Position numbers and translations under genes: made by a program. A DNA stretch of 64,000 nt from the NCBI GenBank assembly GCA_014084085.1, contig NPFB01000149.1, forward strand, positions 8,255 through 72,254. Reading direction: 5' to 3'. The notes below the pieces were generated by a model that worked only from the letters and a program-made list of their open reading frames with translations, did no database searches and was not told the DNA's origin. How positions within the stretch are numbered: position 1 is the first letter of the stretch; every line of letters begins with the position of its first letter. Source of the DNA: Hondaea fermentalgiana (Eukaryota; Sar; Bigyra; Thraustochytrida; Thraustochytriidae). Below, one piece after another: positions 28,733 through 38,190 of this stretch.

Positions 28733-30748
28733 CTAAGCAGCAGCGCGGGTGCGAGCATTGGATTCTGATGAAGGGTGAGTCACGCTTGGCTCGCAAGAAC
28801 CATTGCCCATGGCACAGAGTTTGCGCTTGTACTCGCCAAACTTAAGCTGGGCTGTTGCCATAACCCGCCTCACGTCAGGCTGAAAGTACTGCGCAAAAGA
28901 CCTCATGAAAGGGCTCGCGCCCACATCCGGCACCGGAGCGCGCTCGTCATCATTCACCGCGGCCTTGAGGATAAAGGAAAGGAACATGAGCCAGCTTTCG
29001 CCGTCGACCTCCTTTGAGACATTGCCAAAGTGGAAAGCAAGGAAGCGACGCTGCAAAAAGGGCTGAGACATCTTGCCAGCGTACGGCCCCCAGGCATCGT
29101 CCGCCGAGCTCTGCCAGTCCCCGGCAGAAATCTCCGTCAACACATTCACCAGGACCGTGCGCACATAGGGCGTCGCGTAGATAAGGGTGTCCTTGAGTGG
29201 GGATTCCGCAGGCAGGCTTGCGTGCACAAAGATTTCCAGTTCCGGATCGATGTCTCCGGTGAGCATACTCCGCTTATTCAACAGAATCGCCTGTTGTACA
29301 AATTTCGACAAAAAGCCTGCAAAGACCTCGTTCGGGAGGACTGCATCGCGAGTCTCGGATTTGCGAATGCGGATCTCGAGCTGGTGTTTTTGCGCAGCTT
29401 CGAACATTGCCACACAGTTCGGATTCTTGACCACGATCGGGCCACTTTCGCCTTCCTCTTGGGGGAAGGCCTTGCCGCCCACCTTGGCGCCCATCTTGGC
29501 AGCCGGCGGGTTCACGGGTGGCGTCGAGGCCCTCGAGGCGTCGCGGGAATCTTGCGAGTACATGTAGCTCGGTGTCGACGAAGAAAATGTCGTCGACGAT
29601 GAGGAAGATGACGACGTCGAGGACATCAACGAGTCCTGTGAATCCTCGCGTGTGGTCCCCATGTGCGAAGGTTCAGCTTGCGAAAAGGGAGTCACAAAAT
29701 CATCAAAACCTGTAAACAGATCGGAAAACTCGTCGAGCCCGGTGGCGTCAAAGATTGGGCCCACTTCGCGAACCTTTTTCACAGGATCGAAGAAGTCATC
29801 GTCATCGTTATTGTCGTCATCGTAAGCATTGTCCATACCCGACCCACCATCGCCGTCGTCGAGGCCCGGGTTCGCGCCATCCTCGAACGGCAGATACTTG
29901 GGATCAAAGTCTCCCCCTTGAGACGACGACGAGTGCGACGATGAGGTACTGTGGAGTTCATCCCGCGCGCGCTTGTTGGACACGAAATCATTGCTGGTGG
30001 CTAACCGCTTGCCACTCGAGGAGGAATCGCTCGGCATCGCAGGTGGTCTTGGAGCGTGACCCGATTCTGCTCGGGTGTCGCTATGTCGTGTATGCATCGT
30101 CGTGTGGCGAGAAGGTGCCATTTCCCTTTGCGATGCTGAGGCTTGAGGTCCAGAGTCTTGGCCGCCGTGGCTATCGGGTACCGGTTGCGAGGCTGCCGCC
30201 TGCTGCAAGAGAACTTCGAGCAGGGTGTGACTGTTTCCAGCAGAAGAGTCTGTGTTCTTTCGGCTGCTGCCGTGTGCGTTGGCGTGGCTCGCACCAGCAC
30301 TGCCACGGTTGCTCGCGCTCAAAAGAAGCGAGAGCTGGTTTTTTATTTCTGTCATGTCATCCTTGAGGCTGCTCATTTCTTGACGCAGGTCAAAGACCTC
30401 TTCGCGAAGGACGCGCACTTCGCTTTTGGATGCTGCGCCTTCGGCGTCCTTTCGAGTCTTGCGTCGGATCTCGTAAATATTGGCGGGAAAGTCGCGCACG
30501 AACTTGGGGTGCTCAAAGGACCACGTGTCGCCAACGTGATCCGACTTCTTGAAGCCGTAAAAGTGGAGCTGCCGGATGAAGGTGCCCAAGTTGCCTTTGA
30601 AGAATTTGCGCACGACATCACGCTCAAAGCGCGTGGACTTCACCACGAACTTGGAGCCATCCGTGCTCCACTCGGCGATGCTCGGATCGCACGTCTGCGA
30701 GATCTCCTGCAGCTTTTTCAAAAACGGGGGCAGCGAAATGGAGCCCAT
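28733..30748 (-). CDS. Heat shock factor (HSF) type transcription factor
   Basis: A 671-residue protein from the ATG at 30748, in a strong context (GCAGCCATGG). Residues 6-97 form the HSF winged-helix DNA-binding domain: PPFLKKLQEI, then IAEWSTDGSKFVV, the recognition segment FIRQLHFYGFKK (usually F(V/I)RQLNxYGF), and WSFEHPKFVRDFPANI. Residues about 108-145 are a leucine-type coiled coil (VRVLREEVFDLRQEMSSLKD) for trimerisation. Then comes a long acidic/Ser/Gln/His disordered region with an Asn/Asp stretch. Residues about 450-655 are an extra folded domain not seen in classical HSFs (AMFEAAQKHQLEIRI..., LIYATPYVRTVLVNVLTEIS, FLAFHFGN). Predicted sequence-specific regulator of stress genes binding nGAAn elements, in the nucleus. 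Confidence 0.92.
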   Translation of the reverse strand: MGSISLPPFLKKLQEISQTCDPSIAEWSTDGSKFVVKSTRFERDVVRKFFKGNLGTFIRQLHFYGFKKSDHVGDTWSFEHPKFVRDFPANIYEIRRKTRKDAEGAASKSEVRVLREEVFDLRQEMSSLKDDMTEIKNQLSLLLSASNRGSAGASHANAHGSSRKNTDSSAGNSHTLLEVLLQQAAASQPVPDSHGGQDSGPQASASQREMAPSRHTTMHTRHSDTRAESGHAPRPPAMPSDSSSSGKRLATSNDFVSNKRARDELHSTSSSHSSSSQGGDFDPKYLPFEDGANPGLDDGDGGSGMDNAYDDDNNDDDDFFDPVKKVREVGPIFDATGLDEFSDLFTGFDDFVTPFSQAEPSHMGTTREDSQDSLMSSTSSSSSSSTTFSSSTPSYMYSQDSRDASRASTPPVNPPAAKMGAKVGGKAFPQEEGESGPIVVKNPNCVAMFEAAQKHQLEIRIRKSETRDAVLPNEVFAGFLSKFVQQAILLNKRSMLTGDIDPELEIFVHASLPAESPLKDTLIYATPYVRTVLVNVLTEISAGDWQSSADDAWGPYAGKMSQPFLQRRFLAFHFGNVSKEVDGESWLMFLSFILKAAVNDDERAPVPDVGASPFMRSFAQYFQPDVRRVMATAQLKFGEYKRKLCAMGNGSCEPSVTHPSSESNARTRAAA

Positions 30749-30955
30749 GGCTGCGAGCGTCAAAGACGTGTGGTCTCACGCCTACAAGGACGCGAAGGAG
30801 ACAAAGAAAGGAGCGGGCGACGACGACACCGTGGTCAAGACGCGCGGCCAGGCAGAAATAAGCCAGAGCGCTTTCCTTCGAGGTGCTGAGTCGAGGACGC
30901 AGGCGCGTCCGCCGACCTTCGTCTCGTGCAGAGTAGCTTGCGCGGGCAAGCCAGA

Positions 30956-31055
30956 AGACCGGCCAGCCAACCAGCAAGCCAGCCAGCTAGCGCGCAAGCA
31001 AGTGGGCGAGCAAGCTGGACTCAAGGTGAGCGAGCTCGCAAGCAAGCAAGCGCGC
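30956..31055. repeat. CAAG/CCAG-type simple repeat cluster
   Basis: Imperfect CCAGCCAACCAGCAAG / CAAGCAAGC units about 210-310 bp upstream of the HSF start (minus strand). Confidence 0.7.
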
Positions 31056-32093
31056 CTCGCACCGGCGAGCCTTCCCGATCAGCGTTGTGCCGGCGAGCGT
31101 CGGCGGCTTGCTTCGTCCGCGCGCCTGGATGTTTCCGGAGTTCGCGCTCGCGCCCGCGCTCGCTCGCTCGCTCGCCCGCCGGCAGTCGCGACGGCGATCT
31201 GGCTCGAGCGCGAGGTCGTAAAAATCAAATTCTGCGCGTCGCAGACAGGGCCCTGAATTTTGCGCCACGGTGTTGGGCGCGAGCGCAAGTGCGCCTCCCG
31301 CACGCACAAGTGCGCAATGGCCTATAGTCCACTTGGGCCCGCACGGGCCACTCGGGCCACACAGATGGGAGGAGCGGCGTGAACACAGAAGCTTCGACAG
31401 CTTCCATACATAAAAGCAACTCCAGGGCCAATACAGGATATCATGAAGGAATGGACCGGTCATGGTGCTTGGCAAATCTTGTAGGAACGAGACTTTATGT
31501 GAGGTAGACCACTGAAATTTCTAGTGGCAGTGGTAAGTCGTAGTGTTTGCAGTGGAGATTGACATTGAATTCAGATATGTTGCGGATCAAAGGTGTTGGG
31601 AGGAGAATGATCGGCAGTGGAGAGGTCGACCACTGATAGCTTTCTTCCTCCCATGGAGTTCACCAAGGGGCGTAGAACTTGGGTCTAGAATCGCAGTGGG
31701 GACGCATATCGAGCGACGACGTCAGAGTGATGCACTGCTCCCCATTTCATTTCGCCGAAGCTCATACTACTATGCTCGTATTAAATTCCCCGGGGGCGCA
31801 CGAAGAACCAGTTGATAACCCCGGCGCGCGGGTGGCCCCGCCACTGGCGAAGCGCCGTGGAACTGGCCAGGTCTAGCTGCGAGAACGAACAGCGAAGCGC
31901 GCGCTCACTTCGCGGGCTGAACCTGCCCTCTCAGCAGCCTGCAGAACCCGCTCTGCACCGGTGCGGAACAAGGACCTGCAGAACGCAAAATATGGGAGTC
32001 GCTCCGGGTCTTGTGCTCCCCCGTGCCAGGTAAGAGAAGACGCCACGAGTCGAGACTAGATTCGATCGCGACTTCTTGGGCCCACTACCGGTG

Positions 32094-32124
32094 TTGATGT
32101 TGGTTTTGGTTTTGGTTTTGGTTG
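32094..32124. repeat. GGTTTT hexanucleotide repeat
   Basis: Four or five GGTTTT units. They resemble no canonical telomere repeat of stramenopiles and lie internally, so a telomere is not implied. Confidence 0.8.
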
Positions 32125-32828
32125 CGTTTTCGGAGCCGCAGTTGGTCGTGGCCGGTGGATGGCGGAGTGCGGACACCTAGTTCGCTTTCCCGGCAGCCTT
32201 CATCGGCGATCGACGCCGCGCCATTCGCTCGTTGATCGCATCTTGGCGCAAGATTCCAGTCGCCGCCGCCGCCAAAGGCCTCGCTGAGACTTCGAGTCGT
32301 GTGCGCGGGCCAGACACTTGGCGCATCACGGGTTGGACGGATGTAGGGAGAATGCTTAGTTAGTTTGGTCTGCAGCTGGTAAAAGTGGCTTGGCGGAGTG
32401 GGAAGCGAGCAGCCCTGGTCAAGGGTCCGGCCCACCAACTCCATGCGACCTTTGCGGCGTGCGTCTTGCTGCCATCCATCTGTCTCTCATCGGCAGGATT
32501 GGCTAGAGCTACAAGATGCGATATTCACGAGAAAATTGCGCCACCAAGCGAGCGAGCAGCACGTGAATACGTGCGTGCGCGCAGGGAGTGGACACGGCGT
32601 TTGGCCTTTCCTTATGGGAAAAGAGAATCCTTGTCCGCGCAACGCAACATCACTTGAATCTTAGAAACCTCTCTTTATTGGAACTACACACGCGCACACA
32701 CCATGCGCATCTTCGAATCTTGTACAACCTGCTCAACAGGAAGATAGCGAGGCTTCGTATGGAGCAAATCCAAACCCCAAACAGGGCACAAGAAAGTAAA
32801 TAGCGAGATATAGCGTGACATAGTTACA

Positions 32829-34727
32829 ATGATGAACCTTTTCGCCTCCCTCGTCTGCGTGCTGGCGCTCGCCACGTCGTCTTCTCTGGCCGCGCCCACA
32901 ATCACCGTGCCCGCTGCCGCAACCCAGTACGCGCAGTTCGAGGCCACGGGTGAACGCGTTTTCCTCCGCAAGCTGGTCCATCTCGACCTCCGCGAGGTCT
33001 TTGGCTCTGCCGCGGACACGGAGGGACTTGCCGAGTATTTTTACCTGGACAAGGATGAACTCAACCTTTGGGCAGTGAACACAGATCTCGAACAGGTTGA
33101 CATTTACCATTTGGATCGCAATGCAACTGGGGACTTCAACCTCGAGCTCACAAGCTCTCTGATCGTCGATGGCACCCCCAACTCTGTCGTCTACAACTCG
33201 CGCGACAAGGTCTTCGCCGTAGCCGTGGCTGCCCCAGTGCAGACAGACCTCGGTTTCCTGATGATTGTCGACGCTGTGACCATGAGCGTCATTTCGAATG
33301 TGACCACGGGCAACGCGCTTCCAGACCATGTTAGCTTTGGTCCCGGCGAGGCATGCCTCTACAGTGCCAACGAGGGCGAGCCCGATAATGGTGTGAACCC
33401 GTATGGCGGCGTGACGCAGGTCTGCGCGACCGACTTCAAGAGCTCTTCCACATACGAAATTTCCCATAGCGACCTCGCCGATCTCTCCATTACCGAGGTC
33501 CCCGAAGGTGCTCACGATCCGAACTTGCCTGGCGCCAGCATCGCCGACTTTATCAGCTACATTGAGCCTGAGTTCATTACCTACAGCGAGGCCGACGATG
33601 AGGGCAACTACGAGATCTATGTGAGCTGCCAAGAAGTCAATCTTCTTTTGGTGTACGAGGGCAACAGCGACACGACGCCGGACATCTCATCCGAGCCGGT
33701 GCGCATTATGCCTCTTGGTTTCAAGGACCACAGTCTGGAAAACAATGCGATCGATCTCGTTGAGGATGACATTGTCGACATTCGCACATTCAAGGGCGTC
33801 AAGGGCATCTATCAACCCGACACCATCAAGGCCGTGACGCAGAACGACAAAACTTTCGTGGTTACAGCCAATGAAGGTGACGTCACCGGCATCGAGGAGG
33901 ATCTTGATCTCCGACTCACGACCGACACCGAGGGCAATTATATCCTTGAGGCAAATGACGATGACACGACCTTTATCACCATTGCGGACAACATTCTCGA
34001 TTCTGCCGATGAGACCATTCTCTCAGATCTCAAGGAGCTTCCGTCCGGCCCCGTCAACGTTGACGGTGAGCTCGAAGGCCTCTACCTTTACGGCGCTCGC
34101 AGCTTTAGCGTTGTCGATGGTGAGACTGGCGAGATGGTCTTTGATTCCGGCGATCAATTCGCCAAAATGATGGTAAAGTACGCGCGGGCCTTTTTCAACG
34201 CCAACGATGCACAGCTCAACGAAGAGAAGCGGTCCAAGGACAAGGGTTCCGAGGTCGAAGCTCTCGCCGTAGCGCACCTCGATGGTCTTGATCTGCTCTT
34301 TGTCGGCCTCGAGCGTCCCGGTCTCATTGCGGTCATGGACATTTCGAACATTTCGAGCCCGATCTTCCACTCGTTCAACGCCGTGACCCAGGACTGCGAG
34401 GTTGGCACTCAGGCCGATCTTGCCGATCCGGAAGCCATGTACTTTCTTGCTGCCTCGGAGAACGAATTCGCCAAGGATCTTCTCATTGCCTCGGGAGCTG
34501 TCAGCTCCTCGCTCACGGTCTTTGAGGTGGTCGTCACGACCGGTCTCACGAACGAGACGCTCATGGATGTCTGTGTGCGCGCCGAGAGCGGCGAGCCGGC
34601 CTATCAGACTTTTGCGGAGGCCACCGCCACTGAGGCTCCGACCTCCAGCACTCCCAGCTCAGCCTTTAGTGTTGCTGCCCCTCTCGTCATGACCGCCGTC
34701 GTGACATCAGTGATTGCGCTTCTCTAA
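32829..34727 (+). CDS. Choice-of-anchor I domain surface protein
   Basis: A 632-residue protein (a second Met follows at once). Residues 1-21 are a signal peptide (MMNLFASLVCVLALATSSSL, then AAP). The mature part matches the choice-of-anchor I beta-propeller family, with the recurrent LDxxGNxxWVxN-like and NEG(D/E) motifs: 'YSANEGEPDNGVNPYGG', 'VVTANEGDVTGIEEDLD', 'AEALAVAHLDGLDLLFVGLE'. The C-terminus is a Thr/Ser/Pro/Ala-rich stalk then a hydrophobic tail (APLVMTAVVTSVIALL) with no cytosolic part, as expected for a GPI anchor signal. Related proteins are surface or extracellular, often next to alkaline-phosphatase-type domains. Enzyme activity is not shown. First of three consecutive surface-type genes. 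Confidence 0.88.
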   Translation: MMNLFASLVCVLALATSSSLAAPTITVPAAATQYAQFEATGERVFLRKLVHLDLREVFGSAADTEGLAEYFYLDKDELNLWAVNTDLEQVDIYHLDRNATGDFNLELTSSLIVDGTPNSVVYNSRDKVFAVAVAAPVQTDLGFLMIVDAVTMSVISNVTTGNALPDHVSFGPGEACLYSANEGEPDNGVNPYGGVTQVCATDFKSSSTYEISHSDLADLSITEVPEGAHDPNLPGASIADFISYIEPEFITYSEADDEGNYEIYVSCQEVNLLLVYEGNSDTTPDISSEPVRIMPLGFKDHSLENNAIDLVEDDIVDIRTFKGVKGIYQPDTIKAVTQNDKTFVVTANEGDVTGIEEDLDLRLTTDTEGNYILEANDDDTTFITIADNILDSADETILSDLKELPSGPVNVDGELEGLYLYGARSFSVVDGETGEMVFDSGDQFAKMMVKYARAFFNANDAQLNEEKRSKDKGSEVEALAVAHLDGLDLLFVGLERPGLIAVMDISNISSPIFHSFNAVTQDCEVGTQADLADPEAMYFLAASENEFAKDLLIASGAVSSSLTVFEVVVTTGLTNETLMDVCVRAESGEPAYQTFAEATATEAPTSSTPSSAFSVAAPLVMTAVVTSVIALL

Positions 34728-34923
34728 TTCAAAATAGTAGCATTTCGTCGCTGACGCACTACAATTTTCTACAATTCCACCAAATATAGAACGACCCTTG
34801 TTCAGGTAAGTTGCTGTCAAGGGATACGCTTGCGTGATTCGTTGTGGAAAATAGGTAAAGCCTACAAATCAGTCTCGTATTATGGCTTTCCTTCAGTGAG
34901 TGTTGATAAAAACAAAACATTCT

Positions 34924-37578
34924 TTACACGTTCTTCTTCTTCTTCTTCCGTTTTCGAGGACCATCGTCTGCAGAGGCAGGAATGCCAACTTGGTTCTTCT
35001 TCTTCTTTTTCTTTTTCTTGTCGTTCGCCCCCACAGTGTCGCCAGACTTCTTCTTCTTTTTCTTGCCAGAACTTGTGCCGCCCTTGTCCTTTCCGCCGCC
35101 TTTCTTTTTGCCCTTTTTGCCTTTCTTGCCTTTCTTCTTTTTGTTCTTTTCGTTTTGGTTGCGTTTCTGCATGCCCTTGAACTTGCGACGCATGCGCTTG
35201 AGGGCATAACGCTCGAGTGCGGCCTTCTTCTTGCGACGACGCATCTCCAGGTACACGGCCAGTCCGAGAAGGGCAAAAATAAAGAGTATGCCCATAATCA
35301 GCCCCACGGGTACCTTGGGCACATAGGTCCACGTGTACTGGTTTCGGCCCTCTGCATATACAACATCGACGTTTCCCGCCGGGTCGATGGCGCGCACTGT
35401 CATGCGATAGCGACCTCCGCCAGGAAAGAGCTCGAGTAGATCAAACGTCGCACCCGTGCTCATGATCCAATCTTGAAGCATTTCCACCACGGACGAGTCA
35501 TCATCCGCCATCACCTCGACCTTGTACTCAAAGAGGCAGTCATTCTCGTCGCAAGAAAACTCGAATTCGGTGTCGGAGGTGCTATCCTCCGGCTTGGTTG
35601 ACATCAACGTCAGAGGGACCGTATCGTCACGATACCAGGTATCACCACGCTCCTCAAAGACGAGATCTTTGGGACGGTTCACAATCTTGCCTCCTGCAAC
35701 GTAGAGTTTTCCACCAAAGTTTACTGCGCCGATCTGGGTGCGATCAGGAAATCCCCAGCGGCAGGAAAGGCTGATGATGCCTGCGGCTGCATTGCTTCTG
35801 TACGTGCTCATCTCATCAAGATGCGCAATCTTTTCCTCGTCCAGTTCGGCCTGCTCGCACCCGTCGCTTCCATAAATAAAATGTGCCTCTTCGGCATCCT
35901 CGTCCTCGGTCGTGGTGCTCGTATCGCTCGAGGTCGTCCATGTGGAACGTAAATAGGGATGCGTCATGGGGGCCAAGATTTCGGCGCGATGTGTTGAGTT
36001 CCAATACCCATCCCCGTAGTTTGGCTTGAGAGCGCACTTGTTCAAAATTGCAATTGCACGGTACTTGTAACGGCAAATGTAAAACACATCTCTATCACTA
36101 CGCAAGGATACCACGGTTTGCGGACCGACAGCAGCCAATTCTCGCAGCGTTGAAATGCCCGCATCCTCGAGCGCTGCTGCATCTGCAGCGGTCATGTCAC
36201 CCTGGACGCGCCAAACGGGAGCATCGGCCCATACGTGAACTGTGCCTGCCACGTTGTTAGTGTCGTTGGAAACTCTGGCCCAACCACTGCCCAGGGTATA
36301 CTTGTACACTTCGTTTGCTGAGGCGATGAAAACAAAGTCTTCGTCGAAATCAGGACCGACGTCGCGTTGTTCCACCGTACGCGGCCACTGGAGGCCGGCC
36401 AAGTACTTTCCACCGAGCTCGTGGACTGCGAGCGAGCGATCCTGTGCGCTCGACGGCGTGGTAAGCGCATTGACTGCGTCTTGGCCCATTGTCACAAGCC
36501 AAAGGGCCCCATTGCGAGGAATGAGACCGTGGTCTGCATAGGCGTGCGAAATTCCCGTGAGCTGCTGCCACGAGATGCCGTCATCGGTGTACCATATGTC
36601 GTCGGCGACCGTAGCGTAGCCTCCTTCATTGCAAGGGAAATCTCCACAGTCTGTGGCGCGCACGTGGGTAATGCCTCCACTGAGGTAAAGGCGATTATTG
36701 AATACCGCAACCGCGTGTCTCTCGCGGGGGCGAAACATGGTGCACGAGCAGCGGCCGCCGTTCATGGAAAGAGCTGTAAGAGGCAGGCCGGTCAGCACGT
36801 CGACACACTGCGACTCGCCGTAGCAATCGACATCACTGCGACACGTCGAGTGCTCAGCGCCGAGGCCTGGATTCGCCTGCACATCCTCGAATCGGCACCC
36901 GGGGTTCACTAGCGTCCACGCAGCCCCATTGCTCGAGGCCCATACGTCATTGCGTAGCTGGACTGCGTGGTCTGCGCGCGAGCCCGTTTCGTCCGCCGCG
37001 AGACCGCCAATAACCCAAATGACATCGCTGTCGCCAGAGGATCGTTTCCAGTACGTTGTGGCGTGATTTCGCCGAGGTGACCAGCGACGGAGATCTCCGT
37101 CAAAAGGGTCTTCGGTACTTGTACACTCTGCAGCTCCTTGCCATGGCCTCGAGAAACACTCGAGCCACTCGTAGTATCCCGTTCCTGTAGGAGGTAATTT
37201 GTCTGGCCAAACCCGCCGCCAGCTGAGCTGCGAGGCCATTCTCACCTCGCTAGTGACGATTTTCTTGAATCTTGACCAGCTAGCGCCTGTTGTCCTCCAA
37301 ACATCATTGTGCAGCTTGCCGCCACCGTCCTCCCATCCGCGATAGTCGTCACCGCCAAGCAGATAGATGCGCCCTGCGTCTTCATCTGCTACGAGACCGT
37401 GGCCCCATCGTGCCGTCCACCCGTTGTAGTACGGGATGACGTTGTTTTGCGTGCGGTTTCCCGTACATTGCGCCCAGTTGATGGCTTTCGCGCCTGGTAT
37501 CATGGCAATCATCGCGATCAACGTTGCCAAGAGCGCCATCATGGGTGGCCTCAAGGGCCGTGCTGCTCGCGAGGCCAT
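34924..37578 (-). CDS. Kelch-like beta-propeller type I membrane protein
   Basis: An 884-residue protein from the ATG at 37578; the open frame continues to 37770 but a signal peptide (MMALLATLIAMIAMIPGAKA) sits at residues 13-32, so the start at 37578 fits. The ectodomain has several Kelch/galactose-oxidase-like repeats (RIYLLGGDDYRGWEDGG, VIWVIGGLAADETG, RLYLSGGITHVRATDCG, GKLYVAGGKIVN) with Cys pairs and a WYRDDTVPL motif. A single transmembrane segment lies at about 750-775 (GLIMGILFIFALLGLAVYLE), followed by a very Lys/Gly-rich cytosolic tail of about 105 residues (KKKKGKKGKKGKKKGGGKDK). The tail is coded by repeated AAG/CTT-type codons and is low complexity. Predicted surface receptor or adhesion protein; ligand unknown. 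Confidence 0.82.
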   Translation of the reverse strand: MASRAARPLRPPMMALLATLIAMIAMIPGAKAINWAQCTGNRTQNNVIPYYNGWTARWGHGLVADEDAGRIYLLGGDDYRGWEDGGGKLHNDVWRTTGASWSRFKKIVTSEVRMASQLSWRRVWPDKLPPTGTGYYEWLECFSRPWQGAAECTSTEDPFDGDLRRWSPRRNHATTYWKRSSGDSDVIWVIGGLAADETGSRADHAVQLRNDVWASSNGAAWTLVNPGCRFEDVQANPGLGAEHSTCRSDVDCYGESQCVDVLTGLPLTALSMNGGRCSCTMFRPRERHAVAVFNNRLYLSGGITHVRATDCGDFPCNEGGYATVADDIWYTDDGISWQQLTGISHAYADHGLIPRNGALWLVTMGQDAVNALTTPSSAQDRSLAVHELGGKYLAGLQWPRTVEQRDVGPDFDEDFVFIASANEVYKYTLGSGWARVSNDTNNVAGTVHVWADAPVWRVQGDMTAADAAALEDAGISTLRELAAVGPQTVVSLRSDRDVFYICRYKYRAIAILNKCALKPNYGDGYWNSTHRAEILAPMTHPYLRSTWTTSSDTSTTTEDEDAEEAHFIYGSDGCEQAELDEEKIAHLDEMSTYRSNAAAGIISLSCRWGFPDRTQIGAVNFGGKLYVAGGKIVNRPKDLVFEERGDTWYRDDTVPLTLMSTKPEDSTSDTEFEFSCDENDCLFEYKVEVMADDDSSVVEMLQDWIMSTGATFDLLELFPGGGRYRMTVRAIDPAGNVDVVYAEGRNQYTWTYVPKVPVGLIMGILFIFALLGLAVYLEMRRRKKKAALERYALKRMRRKFKGMQKRNQNEKNKKKKGKKGKKGKKKGGGKDKGGTSSGKKKKKKSGDTVGANDKKKKKKKKNQVGIPASADDGPRKRKKKKKNV

Positions 37579-38190
37579 GCTGAGATCGTCTATGGCAGAT
37601 CTCCGCTCGCTGCCGCTGCTCGCGGCACGACGCAGAGCCAAGAGAGACACAAAGACACTGCGACGCCGCGCGCGTAAGGCGCGCGACGTCCTGCGATGAG
37701 CGTTCTGCTTGCATGTGTGCAGCGTCGATGCTCGCAATTTGCCACGCGCAAAATATTTATCCGTTGACAAAGAAAAACTCGAATTTTGTTGATCGACAAT
37801 GATCCAGAAGAAGGTTATTCAACCGAACCGATCGCCCACAGTCAGATAAGACTGCTTGAGCTGCATGCTATAAAGTTTCAGGCTCGCAGGACGACGAGCG
37901 CTCGGTGAGCTTTGCGCATCAAGACGTCAGAGGAAACGAAAGTCTCGAAAAGCAAAAAGATCATTCCTTTTTTTTTTTCCTTTTTTTTCTCTTCTTTTAT
38001 TCAAAGCAGTACACAAGCAATAGATTTAGTCCCATGTAATCTACTCGTGGGATAGGGTACGGTCGTGAGAAGCTACGCGGGTACTCTTGATGTCAGTACT
38101 GCTACAAATCTTCAGTGCCACGTCGCAGGGCGCAATTGAAGAAGAGAAAATGGAGATTGCCATTGTTCATTTGAGATCACGGCATGAGCT
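37579..38190. other. Intergenic
   Basis: No gene. Contains an T-rich run (TTTTTTTTTT, around 37970-37990) and AT-rich sequence, likely 3' flank of the vWA gene and 5' flank of the propeller gene (37579 onward). Confidence 0.5.

Larger units (their letters stand above)
30749..32828. other. Intergenic, mixed simple repeats, no gene found
   Basis: About 2 kb upstream of both divergent neighbours. Contains GCAAGC/CCAGC-type repeats (30956-31055), a region with GCTCGCTCGC (31155-31180), GGTTTT repeats (32094-32124), and a stretch 31480-31720 with short TGGTAAGTC-like and CACTG-containing motifs. No tRNA, snRNA or supported CDS was recognised. Confidence 0.5.

Noticed and set aside
32094..32124. 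Telomeric repeat
   Set aside because: GGTTTT units are few and internal, and differ from the usual stramenopile TTAGGG.
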